64,000 bases of DNA from Dictyobacter vulcani (GCF_008974265.1 NZ_BKZW01000002.1:992001-1056000); one strand, 5' to 3'. Positions 52,931-61,683 are shown, numbered from the stretch's first letter. A program made the numbers and translations. Notes: generated by a model from the letters alone, not told the origin.

Positions 52931-53797
52931 TTAGCTAAGTTTTGCTTGTACGCTGGCTGGCAGGGGGCCCAGGTTTAATTCCTGGCAGAGCCAGGTAGCG
53001 CGATCGATGCGTGCCTGAGCATTAAGTTCATGGCTACTATCATACCAGCGAAGCTGTTTTGGCTTACTGGCAGTTTCAAAAAACAGCTGTGCCTGTTCTT
53101 CTGTGACAAATTCATCTTGATGCGCAAATTGAAACAGGAGACTGGCCGGGGCTGTATTGCCAATATAATAAATGGCATCCAGTGGCTCGATAAGATCGAG
53201 ATAGCGTTCCCATCCGGCGGGTGGCGTCTTCTTCCGTTGTTCAGCAATCATAGGATGCGTGCTCACACGATAGACCTGGCTGGTGGCGGCGTAGCCAGCC
53301 ATCAACACATAGGTTTTGATCCGCTTTTCAATACCGGCAACAATTCCCCCATTCGTAGCGCCATAACTATGGCCAACGAAACCAATACGCTGGCTATCGA
53401 GGCCTGGCTGTGCCATAAGCACATCAACACCACGACGTACATCGGCCACTATTTGCAAGCCGAGATCGCGGGCCGCTGTTTTGGACGCGATGGGAGCTCT
53501 TAATTTTGCAGGTCGTAGAAATGGAGCATCGATACAGAGTGACAGTATCCCGATTTCCGCCAGTGTGATTGCCTCTTCCAGAAACTCGGTGCGATCCCCT
53601 TGTCCCCAGTGTACAAAGATGAGGCCCGCAAATGGTCCATCTCCGAAAGGAACAAGCAGGTAGGCAGGAACATAGCCACCTTGTGGGCTTGTATACAGAA
53701 TATCTTTTACGGTGACATTCCCCCGGCGACGCTGTGAAACGAGCTGGATATCTGGTGTTGATTCGTTATCATACACGAAGAAGGTAGGATCAAGCAT
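52931..53797 (-). CDS. Alpha/beta hydrolase, dienelactone-hydrolase-like
   Basis: A 288-residue cytoplasmic hydrolase. The cap-like N-terminal strands (VTVKDILYTSPQGGYVPAYL) lead to LIFVHWGQGDRTEFLEEAIT (oxyanion loop), the nucleophile elbow GFVGHSYGATNGGIVAG (S147-type GHSYG), ASLLFQFAHQDEFVTEEQAQ (catalytic acid) and WYDSSHELN (catalytic histidine). The triad is complete. Such enzymes hydrolyse esters or acyl groups; the substrate is unknown. I start at 53797 because GGAGA lies 9 bases upstream; an ATG two codons earlier is too close. It stands alone, and convergent and divergent neighbours are unrelated. Confidence 0.83.
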   Translation of the reverse strand: MLDPTFFVYDNESTPDIQLVSQRRRGNVTVKDILYTSPQGGYVPAYLLVPFGDGPFAGLIFVHWGQGDRTEFLEEAITLAEIGILSLCIDAPFLRPAKLRAPIASKTAARDLGLQIVADVRRGVDVLMAQPGLDSQRIGFVGHSYGATNGGIVAGIEKRIKTYVLMAGYAATSQVYRVSTHPMIAEQRKKTPPAGWERYLDLIEPLDAIYYIGNTAPASLLFQFAHQDEFVTEEQAQLFFETASKPKQLRWYDSSHELNAQARIDRATWLCQELNLGPLPASVQAKLS

Positions 53798-54076
53798 GAA
53801 CATTATCTCCGATCATCCAGGGCGCGCTAAAAAAACAATCGTGATCGCTGCTCAATAGCTAAGCGAGTTAAATTCCTTCTTTTCTTTATATTACACCATG
53901 GAGTATAAAAGGGCAAAAGACGATTTTCTGCTCGCTTCATAGAAAAAAGTAAATTTTTGTGTTATCCTCTAGAACACATTATGTTTACCTGTTAACAAAA
54001 AGTAATTTCATTCGATAAGTTAATGTTGCTCTGGCTAACATTGCCTGACTGCTGATGGGAGCATGAAGATACTGTC

Positions 54077-54682
54077 CTACGACTGCGGCTGCTCTCCTTC
54101 GATTTCTGCGAGTGCTTCATACAGCCAGCGGATGTATGTTTTCTCAAATTCAATACCAAAGCGAACGAGCAGGCGCATGTAAGGATCTTCTTCGTCTTCA
54201 ACTGCATAAGGATTTGGGCGTTTGTTGGTAGACGGCAGGGATCCTCGTGCGGGTAGCGCTTGAGCATTCTGGCGATGCGCCAGCAGACTCATCTCATGCG
54301 TGGCTATGCTGGCGCGCAGGTTCTGAGCCAGATCACCGGGCGAAGCAAAGGCACCAAAGAGTACTTTGAGCAGCAGTTCATCGCGCAGTTGAAATACTTC
54401 CGCTGGCTGTGCCTGCCATTTATTTAAGGCCACCCGGCCCTGCTCTGTAATCGAATAGATCTTACGATCCGGACGCGACTCCTGCTCTTCGCGCTCCATC
54501 TCTACCCAACCCAGCTCCTTCATACGGCGCAACTCTTTATAAATCTGGCTCTGAGCTGCTGCCCACATCGCGGAAAGCATATGATCAAAGAGCCGCTTGA
54601 TATCATAACCGGACAATGGACCCCAAAATGCCAGCAAGCCCAGAATTGTATAGGTGACCGGATAGGCCTCTTGTCGCTCCAT
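54077..54682 (-). CDS. PadR-family transcriptional regulator
   Basis: A 201-residue regulator. The N-terminal winged helix reads YTILGLLAFWGPLSGYDIKR and later SQIYKELRRMKELGWVEMER, as in PadR proteins; the wing is RPDRKIYSITEQGRVALNKW. The C-terminal part (about 90-190) is a helical dimerisation domain of the Vir_act_alpha_C type. PadR proteins usually repress a neighbouring gene and respond to phenolic acids or drugs. The divergently transcribed membrane protein gene at 55072 has two GTCATATGAC-type palindromes in its promoter, a natural target. An R2 element now lies between the two, only 34 bases upstream of this start. Confidence 0.9.
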   Translation of the reverse strand: MERQEAYPVTYTILGLLAFWGPLSGYDIKRLFDHMLSAMWAAAQSQIYKELRRMKELGWVEMEREEQESRPDRKIYSITEQGRVALNKWQAQPAEVFQLRDELLLKVLFGAFASPGDLAQNLRASIATHEMSLLAHRQNAQALPARGSLPSTNKRPNPYAVEDEEDPYMRLLVRFGIEFEKTYIRWLYEALAEIEGEQPQS

Positions 54683-54715
54683 AACTCTATCTCTTCCTGT
54701 TCCACAACCTCAAAC

Positions 54716-54893
54716 TAGTACTCTGTCAGACATCATGTGATGGGGAGGCGGGGATGCAAGCGAGCATGCCGGGGGCATGATCAAGCGGCAAGCCCCTTGA
54801 CTGGGGGATCGGGGGCTGTGCCCCCGGCATCTCCCCCCATCCCGCCCGCGTAGCGGGCGCACAACCCATCACACGAATTTTGGCAATATACTA
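54716..54893. mobile_element. R2 non-autonomous element, copy 2
   Basis: A 178-bp copy, equal in length to copy 1 at 42064-42241. Ends are TAGTACTCTGTCAGACATCA and, inverted, TAGTATATTGCCAAAATTCG. The GC-rich middle differs from copy 1 by only a few bases. TA dinucleotides terminate both ends. It lies in the promoter region of the PadR gene. Confidence 0.88.
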
Positions 54894-54972
54894 GCGTCCA
54901 TGAACGCTATGCATACAATATTTTAGTATGTACCATCCTCAAATATTATATAACTTTTCGTCATAGAAACCC

Positions 54973-55035
54973 TTGTCATAGTGAATATTTCTCGGCTATA
55001 ATATGAAGTGTCATATGACACTAAGTCATATGACT
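54973..55035 (+). promoter_or_regulatory. Promoter with tandem palindromic operators for the gene at 55072
   Basis: TTGTCA (54973-54978) and TATAAT (54997-55002) are 18 bases apart. From just after the -10, AGTGTCATATGACACT (55007-55022) is a perfect 16-bp palindrome, directly followed by AGTCATATGACT (55024-55035), a perfect 12-bp palindrome. Their centres are 15 bases apart and both share GTCATATGAC. They cover the transcription start, so a repressor is expected; the divergent PadR protein is the obvious candidate. Confidence 0.72.
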
Positions 55036-55071
55036 AAGAGATATAGAATATATGGCAGTAAGGAGGCCATG

Positions 55072-55464
55072 ATGAAATTTGCAAAGATTGTATTTCTCAT
55101 CGCAGGAATCTATGGTCTGGTGATTGTCGCGCCACTGTTCTTCATGGAGGCGTATACCAGCGCCACCCAGCCGCCGGCTATTACGCATCCGGAATATTAC
55201 TATGGCTTTGCCGGTGTGACACTCGCATGGCAGGTACTTTTCTTAGTGCTGTCACGTGATCCATTGCGCTATCGACCAATGATGCTGGTCGCTGTCTTAG
55301 AAAAGGTATCAGGTCTGGTGTTGATCCTGCTCGTGTTTCTGCATCGTTCGCCACCGACCATGCTGATCGGAATCGTGGATGTGCTCTTAGGCATCCTGTT
55401 CCTGATTTCCTATATCAGAACAGCGCCCGCTCGAATTTTGCAGTCGGCAGGCATAGCAAGTTAG
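55072..55464 (+). CDS. Small four-helix membrane protein
   Basis: A 130-residue membrane protein with four predicted transmembrane segments (IVFLIAGIYGLVIVAPLFFM; FAGVTLAWQVLFLVLS; LVAVLEKVSGLVLILLVFLH; TMLIGIVDVLLGILFLISYI). Between the first two lies a short loop with HPEYYYGFAG. The size and pattern recall DoxX/DUF-type small membrane proteins, but I cannot name the family. Of two adjacent ATGs, the second (55072) has the better distance to AAGGAGG. Its promoter carries the tandem palindromes described above, so it is probably the target of the neighbouring PadR regulator. Confidence 0.75.
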   Translation: MKFAKIVFLIAGIYGLVIVAPLFFMEAYTSATQPPAITHPEYYYGFAGVTLAWQVLFLVLSRDPLRYRPMMLVAVLEKVSGLVLILLVFLHRSPPTMLIGIVDVLLGILFLISYIRTAPARILQSAGIAS

Positions 55465-55614
55465 TCATTTTTTAGTGATGCCATCGCTCTCAGCAGGGTC
55501 AAAAACTAAACTGAGGTGTGCTATACTGAGGTTGTAATAGAGTGTTTCAACCTTATTGATCAGAGCATACTTATACAGTATTTCCCCATACTTCCCGAGA
55601 GCGAGGCTGCAGGC

Positions 55615-56019
55615 ATGTCAACCCATATTGTTGTGATTAATGATGACGAATCGATCCTGGACTTATTTCGCATGATTCTTGAAGGTGAGGGGTACAAAGT
55701 CTCTACTTCGGTTGAAGCTATGGAAAATGTCGAGGATGTTGAGCGACTCAAGCCAGATGTCGTCATTCTGGATCTTAAACTTGGCCAGCAGGAAGAGGGA
55801 TGGGTGATGATGCAGAAGTTGCGCATGTATCCACCTACCAGATTTATTCCTCTCATTCTGTGTACCGCCGCCCTCAACGAGGTTCGCCAGCAAGAAGACA
55901 CCTTACAGGATAAAGGTATCCCGGTCGTTTACAAGCCTTTTGATATCGATGAAATTCTCAAAGCCGTGAGCAGCGTTTTACCTGGTCCCGACAAAAAGAA
56001 GACCGCCGAGAAAAAATAA
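55615..56019 (+). CDS. Single-domain response regulator
   Basis: A 134-residue receiver with the acidic residues in VVINDDESI, acceptor aspartate in DVVILDLKLGQ (D54 region), threonine in LILCTAAL and lysine in VVYKPFDIDEI: the full set. There is no output domain, so it acts by protein contact, as in Spo0F- or CheY-like proteins. A lysine-rich tail follows (DKKKTAEKK). The ATG at 55615 is the first methionine that gives a normal receiver; the frame remains open to 55516 without a ribosome-binding site. A 28-bp hairpin terminator follows. Confidence 0.88.
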   Translation: MSTHIVVINDDESILDLFRMILEGEGYKVSTSVEAMENVEDVERLKPDVVILDLKLGQQEEGWVMMQKLRMYPPTRFIPLILCTAALNEVRQQEDTLQDKGIPVVYKPFDIDEILKAVSSVLPGPDKKKTAEKK

Positions 56020-56034
56020 AAATTTATCTATCGA

Positions 56035-56097
56035 TATCTGATACACAAAAGCGCGCATATCTACAAGACAGATATGCGCGCTTTTGTGTATCAGATA
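56035..56097. terminator. Perfect 28-bp hairpin after the receiver gene
   Basis: Bases 56035-56062 (starting TATCTGATACACAAAAGCGC) pair without mismatch with 56070-56097 around a 7-base loop. It lies 15 bases after the stop at 56019. The rest of the gap to 56357 contains no gene that I can recognise. Confidence 0.82.
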
Positions 56098-56357
56098 GTG
56101 TTTTAATACTCATTTTCTTGTCGAGGTGTTTTTTCCTGGACGCACTCGGGTGCTTTAGCGCCCGAGTGTGGCTGCGAATTGTGCAATGTTTGCAGCCAGG
56201 CAAGTAAAAGCCAGATGGCTATAACATGGACAAGTGGCGGATTGTTGTATAGAATTATTAAATTAGTAGCAAATCGATAACACTCTCTTAATATAGCAAT
56301 ATAAAACGACCATATATATATGCGGAGAAAAAATCCAGACTCAATTTTGAAGGAGTT

Positions 56358-57008
56358 ATGATGTTAAGCATGCCTGCCCTGATTTCGCGGATCGATGATC
56401 TTCCACCTGCGCAAGTGTATCTTGTGGCTGGTCCGGCCGCGTCAGGCAAAACGACCTTTTCTTCCCAACTGGCCAGCCATCTCCACGCTGCGGTTCTGTC
56501 TATGGACCATTATTTTGTGGATGAGGAGCATATCACGGTCGAGCATGATGAAAAGTATGGCGCGGCTCCACAATGGGAAAGTCCGGATGCCTATGATATT
56601 CAGGCGCTCGGGCAAAATATTCGGGAATTATTGCAGGATGGCGAGACATTGATTCCTCAATATAGCTTTGTTCTCAATCGTCGGGTTGGTTATCAACCTA
56701 TGCATTTGCGTCCTGAGCAACCACTGGTGATCGAAGGCCTGTATACCATTCGGTGCGAGCAGTTTTTCCGCGATTATGTTCATTCGCTCGTGAAGGTGTT
56801 TGTGGTGGCTGACCTGGATATTCGGCGTGCTCGTGCCCGGGTGCGTGATGTTGAGGAGCGTGGGAAGGCTCTGGAGGTTTTTGAATTGCGCCGCTATTTT
56901 GTGGAACTTGGTGAGCAGCGCTGGGGTATGATGCAAGAGCGCGACGCCGATTGTGTGCTGGAGATCCACAACGATTTTTCTTATGATATCTTCTTTGGCC
57001 GCGCCTGA
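56358..57008 (+). CDS. P-loop kinase of the uridine kinase / phosphoribulokinase group
   Basis: A 216-residue kinase with Walker A AGPAASGKTTFSSQLA near residue 25, LSMDHYFVDEEHITVEHDEK (the DxY/FY acceptor-site segment), a WESPDAYDI block and LVIEGLYTIRCEQ (the Walker B-like EG). The order matches bacterial uridine kinase-like proteins. The phosphate acceptor may be a nucleoside or another small molecule, since close residues that define uridine kinase are not all clear. An AGGAG precedes two adjacent ATGs; the first at 56358 may be one codon too early. Confidence 0.82.
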   Translation: MMLSMPALISRIDDLPPAQVYLVAGPAASGKTTFSSQLASHLHAAVLSMDHYFVDEEHITVEHDEKYGAAPQWESPDAYDIQALGQNIRELLQDGETLIPQYSFVLNRRVGYQPMHLRPEQPLVIEGLYTIRCEQFFRDYVHSLVKVFVVADLDIRRARARVRDVEERGKALEVFELRRYFVELGEQRWGMMQERDADCVLEIHNDFSYDIFFGRA

Positions 57009-57229
57009 TCCTATCCTTAAAGCCTGCTAGTATTTTTGTGGCCGTTACAGATGCGTTACCAGACTTTTTGCGCAACGCAATCTGTCACGGCCACATGTGT
57101 GTTAGATAATGCTCCTGATACAATAGTGCTTGAGTATTATTTTTTTTAGCCTCAAACATCGTCTTCTAATAATAGCTACTCCTTCTTACATAAAATCTTC
57201 TCCCTTAGATAAAATTAGAAAGACGGTTT

Positions 57230-58510
57230 ATGAGTATTGACACCCGTAAACGCATCCGCATTTTTCAGGCTTTGCATGAGCGTTCCTTTTTTTTGTTCTG
57301 GTTGGGTCAGACGATCTCTGCCATGGGTAATGATGCGTTCGCGATTGCGTTAGCGTGGGAAGTGCTGGTGATTACCGGTTCTGCTGAAATGATGGCATTG
57401 GTCCGCATCACTGAGGAACTGCCTCGGATTGTTTTTCTTCTATTGGGTGGTGTGGCTGCGGATAGATTACCAAAGAGGCGGGTTATCCTGCTGGCCGATT
57501 GTGGGCGAGCAATACTGGTTATCCTGATCACTGTACTGGCCTACTTTCATCAATTGCAAATCTGGCAAATCTTGCTGACCGGACTGATTTTTGGCTCTGT
57601 CCGTGGTTTCTTTGGACCGGCATATCGAGCGTTTTTGCCCCAATTAGTGACTTCAAAAGAATTATTGCCGTCCGTTAATGCCATGAATGGACTGAGCAAG
57701 CAGGGGAGCCAGTTGATTGGACCAACTTTGGGTGGGGCTTTATTTGGCGCTTTTGGGGCGGTCAGCGCTTTTTTCTTTGATGCCCTGACCTTTCTATTTT
57801 CGGTTGGCTGTATGTTGGGCGTTAAGCCGCCGGTGCGACCGACTGAGCGTGCTAAACTGGAAAATTCAACTGGAGCCAGTAGCGGATTATTTAAGCATGT
57901 CGGTCGCGATATTGGCGAAGGCTTGCGTTACGTTGCCAGTGTCCCCTGGATCTGGTTGTCGATTTTGTTAGTCAGTTTAGCGGGTGCTGGCCTGGCCGGA
58001 CTGGATCAGATTGCCCTGCCTAAATTGCTCAAGGAAAATACACAGCATATGAATGGGATCCTGGTCTTTGGTGGCGTCGGCTCCGCGCTGGCATTGGGTG
58101 CGTTGCTGGCTACTGTCTTGATTGGGCAGCTTCAATTTCGGCATCGTGGTATTGTCGCGTATAGCGGATTAATCCTGACCGGTCTGGCCTGCTTTCTCTT
58201 TATTATGCCTGCAAGGGCGCTGGTTGCTGTTGGATTGTTTCTGTTGGCTGGTATAGGTATTGGCTTTGGTGATGGTTTATTCGAGATTATGTGGGACATG
58301 CAGCTACAATCTCACGTACCTGAAGATAAGCTAGGCCGTGTCTATAGCATCTATTTATTGGGAGCCTATGCGCTGGTTCCGGTTGGTTTATGGCAGGCAG
58401 GTTTTATCAGTGATCACTTCGGGGCCGTATGGGCTTTTCTTGGTGGTGGCATCTTGAGCATTACGCTGGCGCTGATTGGTTTATCTCTACGCGTTGTGCG
58501 CCAGGCATGA
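57230..58510 (+). CDS. Major facilitator superfamily transporter
   Basis: A 426-residue protein with 12 predicted membrane segments. MFS_3-type features are RSFFLFWLGQTISAMGNDAF at the start, motif A-like GGVAADRLPKRRVILLAD after segment 2, FFGPAYRAFLPQLVTSKELL, and NAMNGLSKQGSQLIGPTLGG. The second half has ARALVAVGLFLLAGIGIGFG and VPEDKLGRVYSIYLLGAYAL. The group includes macrolide and siderophore exporters, so drug or metabolite efflux is likely, but the substrate is not determined. The ATG at 57230 has only a weak purine stretch upstream. An R1 element lies about 200 bases downstream. Confidence 0.9.
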   Translation: MSIDTRKRIRIFQALHERSFFLFWLGQTISAMGNDAFAIALAWEVLVITGSAEMMALVRITEELPRIVFLLLGGVAADRLPKRRVILLADCGRAILVILITVLAYFHQLQIWQILLTGLIFGSVRGFFGPAYRAFLPQLVTSKELLPSVNAMNGLSKQGSQLIGPTLGGALFGAFGAVSAFFFDALTFLFSVGCMLGVKPPVRPTERAKLENSTGASSGLFKHVGRDIGEGLRYVASVPWIWLSILLVSLAGAGLAGLDQIALPKLLKENTQHMNGILVFGGVGSALALGALLATVLIGQLQFRHRGIVAYSGLILTGLACFLFIMPARALVAVGLFLLAGIGIGFGDGLFEIMWDMQLQSHVPEDKLGRVYSIYLLGAYALVPVGLWQAGFISDHFGAVWAFLGGGILSITLALIGLSLRVVRQA

Positions 58511-58707
58511 ATGCCACAGTGGCAGCGATGATCCGTTTGCGTCCAAAACGCACAAGGGGATGTCGTGTGTGGCGTTGCTTGCTCGGACGCCGACTGGCTG
58601 CAGGTTCAAGACCTGCCGTTACGCTGGGGTTCTGCCGTTGTACGCCGAGTGGCCCGGACGCAACCAGGGTGTTGGCTCGTACGTCGAGCGGTGGCAGCGA
58701 CCAGCGC

Positions 58708-59117
58708 CAATATTTTTCGTTGAAGCGCTTTTGTGGCCATAAAAATAGGTGGAGAAAAGCAGCGGATCGTCCGTGGAGAGGGCGCCACACGCGGAGGCCG
58801 GCATGCGGCGTGATGGTGGAGCGAGAGGCTCAAAGAGCATCGCATGCCTGTGGCGCCTACACCGAGACGGATCCTGTTTCGTGATCCTCTCCGAGAAGGT
58901 ACGGGGAGGATCCACGCGCTCTCCCACCACGTTTCTGTGCGAGCAGGCGACGGCACACACGATCCCTGTAGGCGCCACAGCACTGCGCGTCGTTCTTGCA
59001 CGCTGGCCTGCGCAAACGCAGCAGTGCGGCCTCCGCGTGTGGCGCCCTCTCCACGTACACATGGCTTGCTGGTCACGTCGAACCCTCTCTCAACGTCTCG
59101 CTAACCGAAAAATATTG
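58708..59117. mobile_element. R1 non-autonomous element, copy 3, with 11-bp target duplication
   Basis: A 410-bp copy. The ends CAATATTTTTCG and CGAAAAATATTG are flanked by the direct repeat GCGACCAGCGC at 58697-58707 and 59118-59128. Inner arms at 58772-58799 and 59028-59055 are perfect 28-bp inverted repeats, with a nested TGTGGCGCCTACA/TGTAGGCGCCACA pair between them. The interrupted target, GGCAGCG-ACCAG-CGCTGCC, is itself a palindrome. Confidence 0.92.
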
Positions 59118-59627
59118 GCGACCAGCGCTGCCGGTACGCTGGGGCTCTTCCGTCAGGCGTGTTGGCGTGGCTGCTACTTGCTTATCGGATGCAAGTAGCA
59201 GCAAGGGGCGTGGGGGGTTAGCGATGGAGTGTCGGGCGTTCGCCTGCTGGTAGTTCTTTGAAGTCGGGGCGGATTCCAGGGCTCGTTCGGCTCCGGCCGG
59301 ATTATAGGTGACGAGCAGGCGCAGGGGCTCCCAGCCTGTGTTCAACGTTGAGTGATACATACCAATAGGAACATAGATGGTGTCGCCGGGCTTAATATCG
59401 AAGGGGTCATCGTCGTCGATCATCTGCTCTCCTGTCCCAGAGAGAACATAGAGGATTTCCTCGGATTCGATATGGTTGTGGCGCTCGTGCCGTTTGCCGG
59501 GCAGGAGAATGACTTCTCCGAAGGTGAGTCCTGTGCCCAGGGTATATTCGGGCTTGACCAGCCATTTGATGATGCCCCAATCAAAGGTCTGGGTTGGGAC
59601 TCTATTAGGATTAATGGGTTGTGTCAT
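59073..59627 (-). CDS. Cupin-domain protein whose C-terminus runs into the R1 element
   Basis: A 184-residue frame. Residues 1-115 form a single cupin barrel: FGEVILLPGKRHERHNHIES followed by EEILYVLSGTGEQMI (motif 1, GxxxxxHxH-x-E-E-x3-V-x-x-G), then IKPGDTIYVPIGMYHSTLNT (motif 2, G-D-x-x-x-x-P-x-x-x-x-H). Metal ligands (H, H, E and H) are present. After about residue 135 the sequence is not cupin-like; it crosses a 12-bp hairpin (59170-59202) and ends inside the R1 copy (QYFSVSETLREGST), so the natural stop was lost. The ATG at 59627 has AAGGAGA upstream. It lies 68 bases after the Tm-1-like gene on the same strand; the pair is probably one operon. Confidence 0.83.
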   Translation of the reverse strand: MTQPINPNRVPTQTFDWGIIKWLVKPEYTLGTGLTFGEVILLPGKRHERHNHIESEEILYVLSGTGEQMIDDDDPFDIKPGDTIYVPIGMYHSTLNTGWEPLRLLVTYNPAGAERALESAPTSKNYQQANARHSIANPPRPLLLLASDKQVAATPTRLTEEPQRTGSAGRQYFSVSETLREGST

Positions 59628-59694
59628 ACTTTTTGTCTCCTTACAGGATGCTTTGCAGTGGTGTCCGCAGCTATGCTCATCGCGGTCCAGCGTT

Positions 59695-60948
59695 TTATGC
59701 AGTCGTATGCTGGTTACTGGCAGGTTGTTTGATTTGAGTCTGCACGTATTCATCCAGTCGGCTGGCCATGGCGCGTGCAAAGCGAGGATCATTCAGATCC
59801 ATTTCGAGTTCGTGGAACTCGATGTCTTTGTTCAGATGATCCTTGAGATTTGAGATCAAGGCCTGGTCCGCTGTGGGATCATAAAATGGTGCTCCTTCGA
59901 CATCGAGCAGCGAGAAGCCGTGTAACGGAATAAAGACCACGATTGGCCCTTGTGCTTGATTGAGTTTGCGCGCCATCAGGCGTCCTAGCTCGGCATTTTC
60001 TTCCTCGGTGGTACGCATCAGGGTAAGCGCTTCATTGTGGTTGTAGAGTTTGCGCCGACGAAATTTATCGGGCACGGTATTCATTGGACCAAAGTTGACC
60101 ATGTCGAGTGCGCCCAGTGAAACGATCTGAGGAATGCCTTTCGCGCCAGCCGCTTCCAGACGTTGGGGGCCGGCACTCATAATTCCGCCGAGCAATTCAT
60201 CGGCCAGTTCGGTGGGGGTAATATCCAGAATGCCAGCCAGAAAACCATCCTTGACCAGCGTCTCCATGGATTGTCCGCCGGTTCCGTTGGCGTGGAAGAC
60301 CAGTACCTCATAACCATGCTCTTCCAGATATGTGCGAGCCTCGTTGACGCAGGGAGCGGTTACGCTGAACATCGTGATGCCGATCAAGGGTTTGCCACTG
60401 GAGCGGGCTTTGAAGGTTGCATAGGCTGTAGCCATGCCAGCGATGCCGGCGGCCGCATTGGTCAAAATATGCTCCGAGATCCGGTTGATGCCAGCCATAT
60501 CTACTACTGAATGCATCATCGTAATGTCAACCGCCCCAACGAAAGGTCGGGTATCGCCGGCTACCATTGTGGCGACCACCAGTTTGGGGAGGCCGATGGG
60601 GAGCGCACGCATGACCTGCGTTACCAGCGTCGAACTACCGAAACCTCCCAGTCCAAATATGCCCTGCACGCGTCCATGTTGGAAAAGATCCAATACGACT
60701 CTGGTTGCACCGCGCGCCATGGCCTCGATGGCCGTATTGCGATCGCCCGTGGCCACAAGTTGCGCCAGATCAACGTTAGCAGCCTGCGCCACTTGCTCAT
60801 GGGGGATGTCTGGTTTTATCTGGGGTTGACCTTTAATGCCAACATCAATTAGAATGACATCACATCCTGCCTGTTGGATGCATTGACGTAAGTAATCATA
60901 TTCCATTCCCTTGGTATCCAATGTACCAAGCAATATAACAGTTGCCAT
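59695..60948 (-). CDS. Tm-1-like ATP-binding protein (UPF0261 family)
   Basis: A 417-residue protein of the Tm-1-like/UPF0261 family. Typical features are MATVILLGTLDTKGMEYDYL, VILIDVGIKGQPQIKPDI, GIFGLGGFGSSTLVTQVMRA, the VGAVDITMMHSVVDMAGINR segment, and VFHANGTGGQSMETLVKDGF. The N-terminal half matches the nucleotide-binding lobe of tomato Tm-1. Bacterial members are common beside cupin or phosphoenolpyruvate-utilising-type genes, and their substrate is unknown. The ATG at 60948 (MATVILL) has AAAGGA upstream; an ATG three codons earlier directly abuts that site. The cupin gene follows. Confidence 0.9.
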   Translation of the reverse strand: MATVILLGTLDTKGMEYDYLRQCIQQAGCDVILIDVGIKGQPQIKPDIPHEQVAQAANVDLAQLVATGDRNTAIEAMARGATRVVLDLFQHGRVQGIFGLGGFGSSTLVTQVMRALPIGLPKLVVATMVAGDTRPFVGAVDITMMHSVVDMAGINRISEHILTNAAAGIAGMATAYATFKARSSGKPLIGITMFSVTAPCVNEARTYLEEHGYEVLVFHANGTGGQSMETLVKDGFLAGILDITPTELADELLGGIMSAGPQRLEAAGAKGIPQIVSLGALDMVNFGPMNTVPDKFRRRKLYNHNEALTLMRTTEEENAELGRLMARKLNQAQGPIVVFIPLHGFSLLDVEGAPFYDPTADQALISNLKDHLNKDIEFHELEMDLNDPRFARAMASRLDEYVQTQIKQPASNQHTTA

Positions 60949-61236
60949 GATCGTCATCCTTTACCTTCACTAAGAAAACACCACATTGTGTCTGGAATAC
61001 TAAGCACTGTCATTTCATAGTATAACTGATCGCGCACGGCAGATGAACTGGAGTGATGCTGTTTGCTTAGCGATACCCTATCTCTATTGCCGTTGCGTCT
61101 CTCATGAATAGAAATCAGTCTGGCGGCTACGAATAGGTTGATGGCAGGAAAACTCTGTAAGTCTCCTTTGCCATTGACGTGTAGATAGTATAGAATGAGA
61201 AAAAACACCATCGCGAGAAAGAGAAATGAGCTTCTA

Positions 61237-61683
61237 ATGAATGTAAGCGCTCAGGCTCCTATCCTTTTAGTGGAGGATAGTCAGGAAGATATGGAATTAA
61301 TTCAATGGGCACTCAAAAAATTGTCCATCTCTGTTCCTGTGGTGTATTGTACTGATGGTGGTGATGCATTAGACTATTTGTATCAACGTAAGGCGTATAG
61401 TGATCCTGAACTTTCACCGCGCCCAGCGTTAGTGCTCCTTGATCTGCATCTGGTGGCTGTCGATGGGATTGAGGTACTGCAAGAAATCAAGCATAATCAA
61501 GATCTGCGCATGATACCAGTGATTATCTGGAGCTCTTCATCTGATCCCCAGAATATTGAGGTTAGCTTTCGGCAGGGCGCGAGTAGCTATATCTTGAAGC
61601 CGATGAGCATCAAACGATTGTTGAGTGTGATTGAGATGCTCAATCAGTATTGGTTTGGTTTTGCGGTCTTACCCGAAGTCTGA
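61237..61683 (+). CDS. Response regulator, Rcp1-like single receiver
   Basis: A 148-residue receiver: ILLVEDSQEDMELIQWALKK (acidic pair), VLLDLHLVAVDGIEVLQEIK (acceptor aspartate in LLDLHL), PVIIWSSSSDPQ (serine at the threonine position) and SYILKPMSIKRLL (lysine). The long loop with DALDYLYQRKAYSDPELSP before the acceptor strand is typical of the Rcp1/phytochrome-linked receivers. It has no output domain. The ATG at 61237 (MNVSAQ) gives a normal receiver; a longer frame from 61195 is not supported. No kinase gene adjoins it. Confidence 0.88.
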   Translation: MNVSAQAPILLVEDSQEDMELIQWALKKLSISVPVVYCTDGGDALDYLYQRKAYSDPELSPRPALVLLDLHLVAVDGIEVLQEIKHNQDLRMIPVIIWSSSSDPQNIEVSFRQGASSYILKPMSIKRLLSVIEMLNQYWFGFAVLPEV

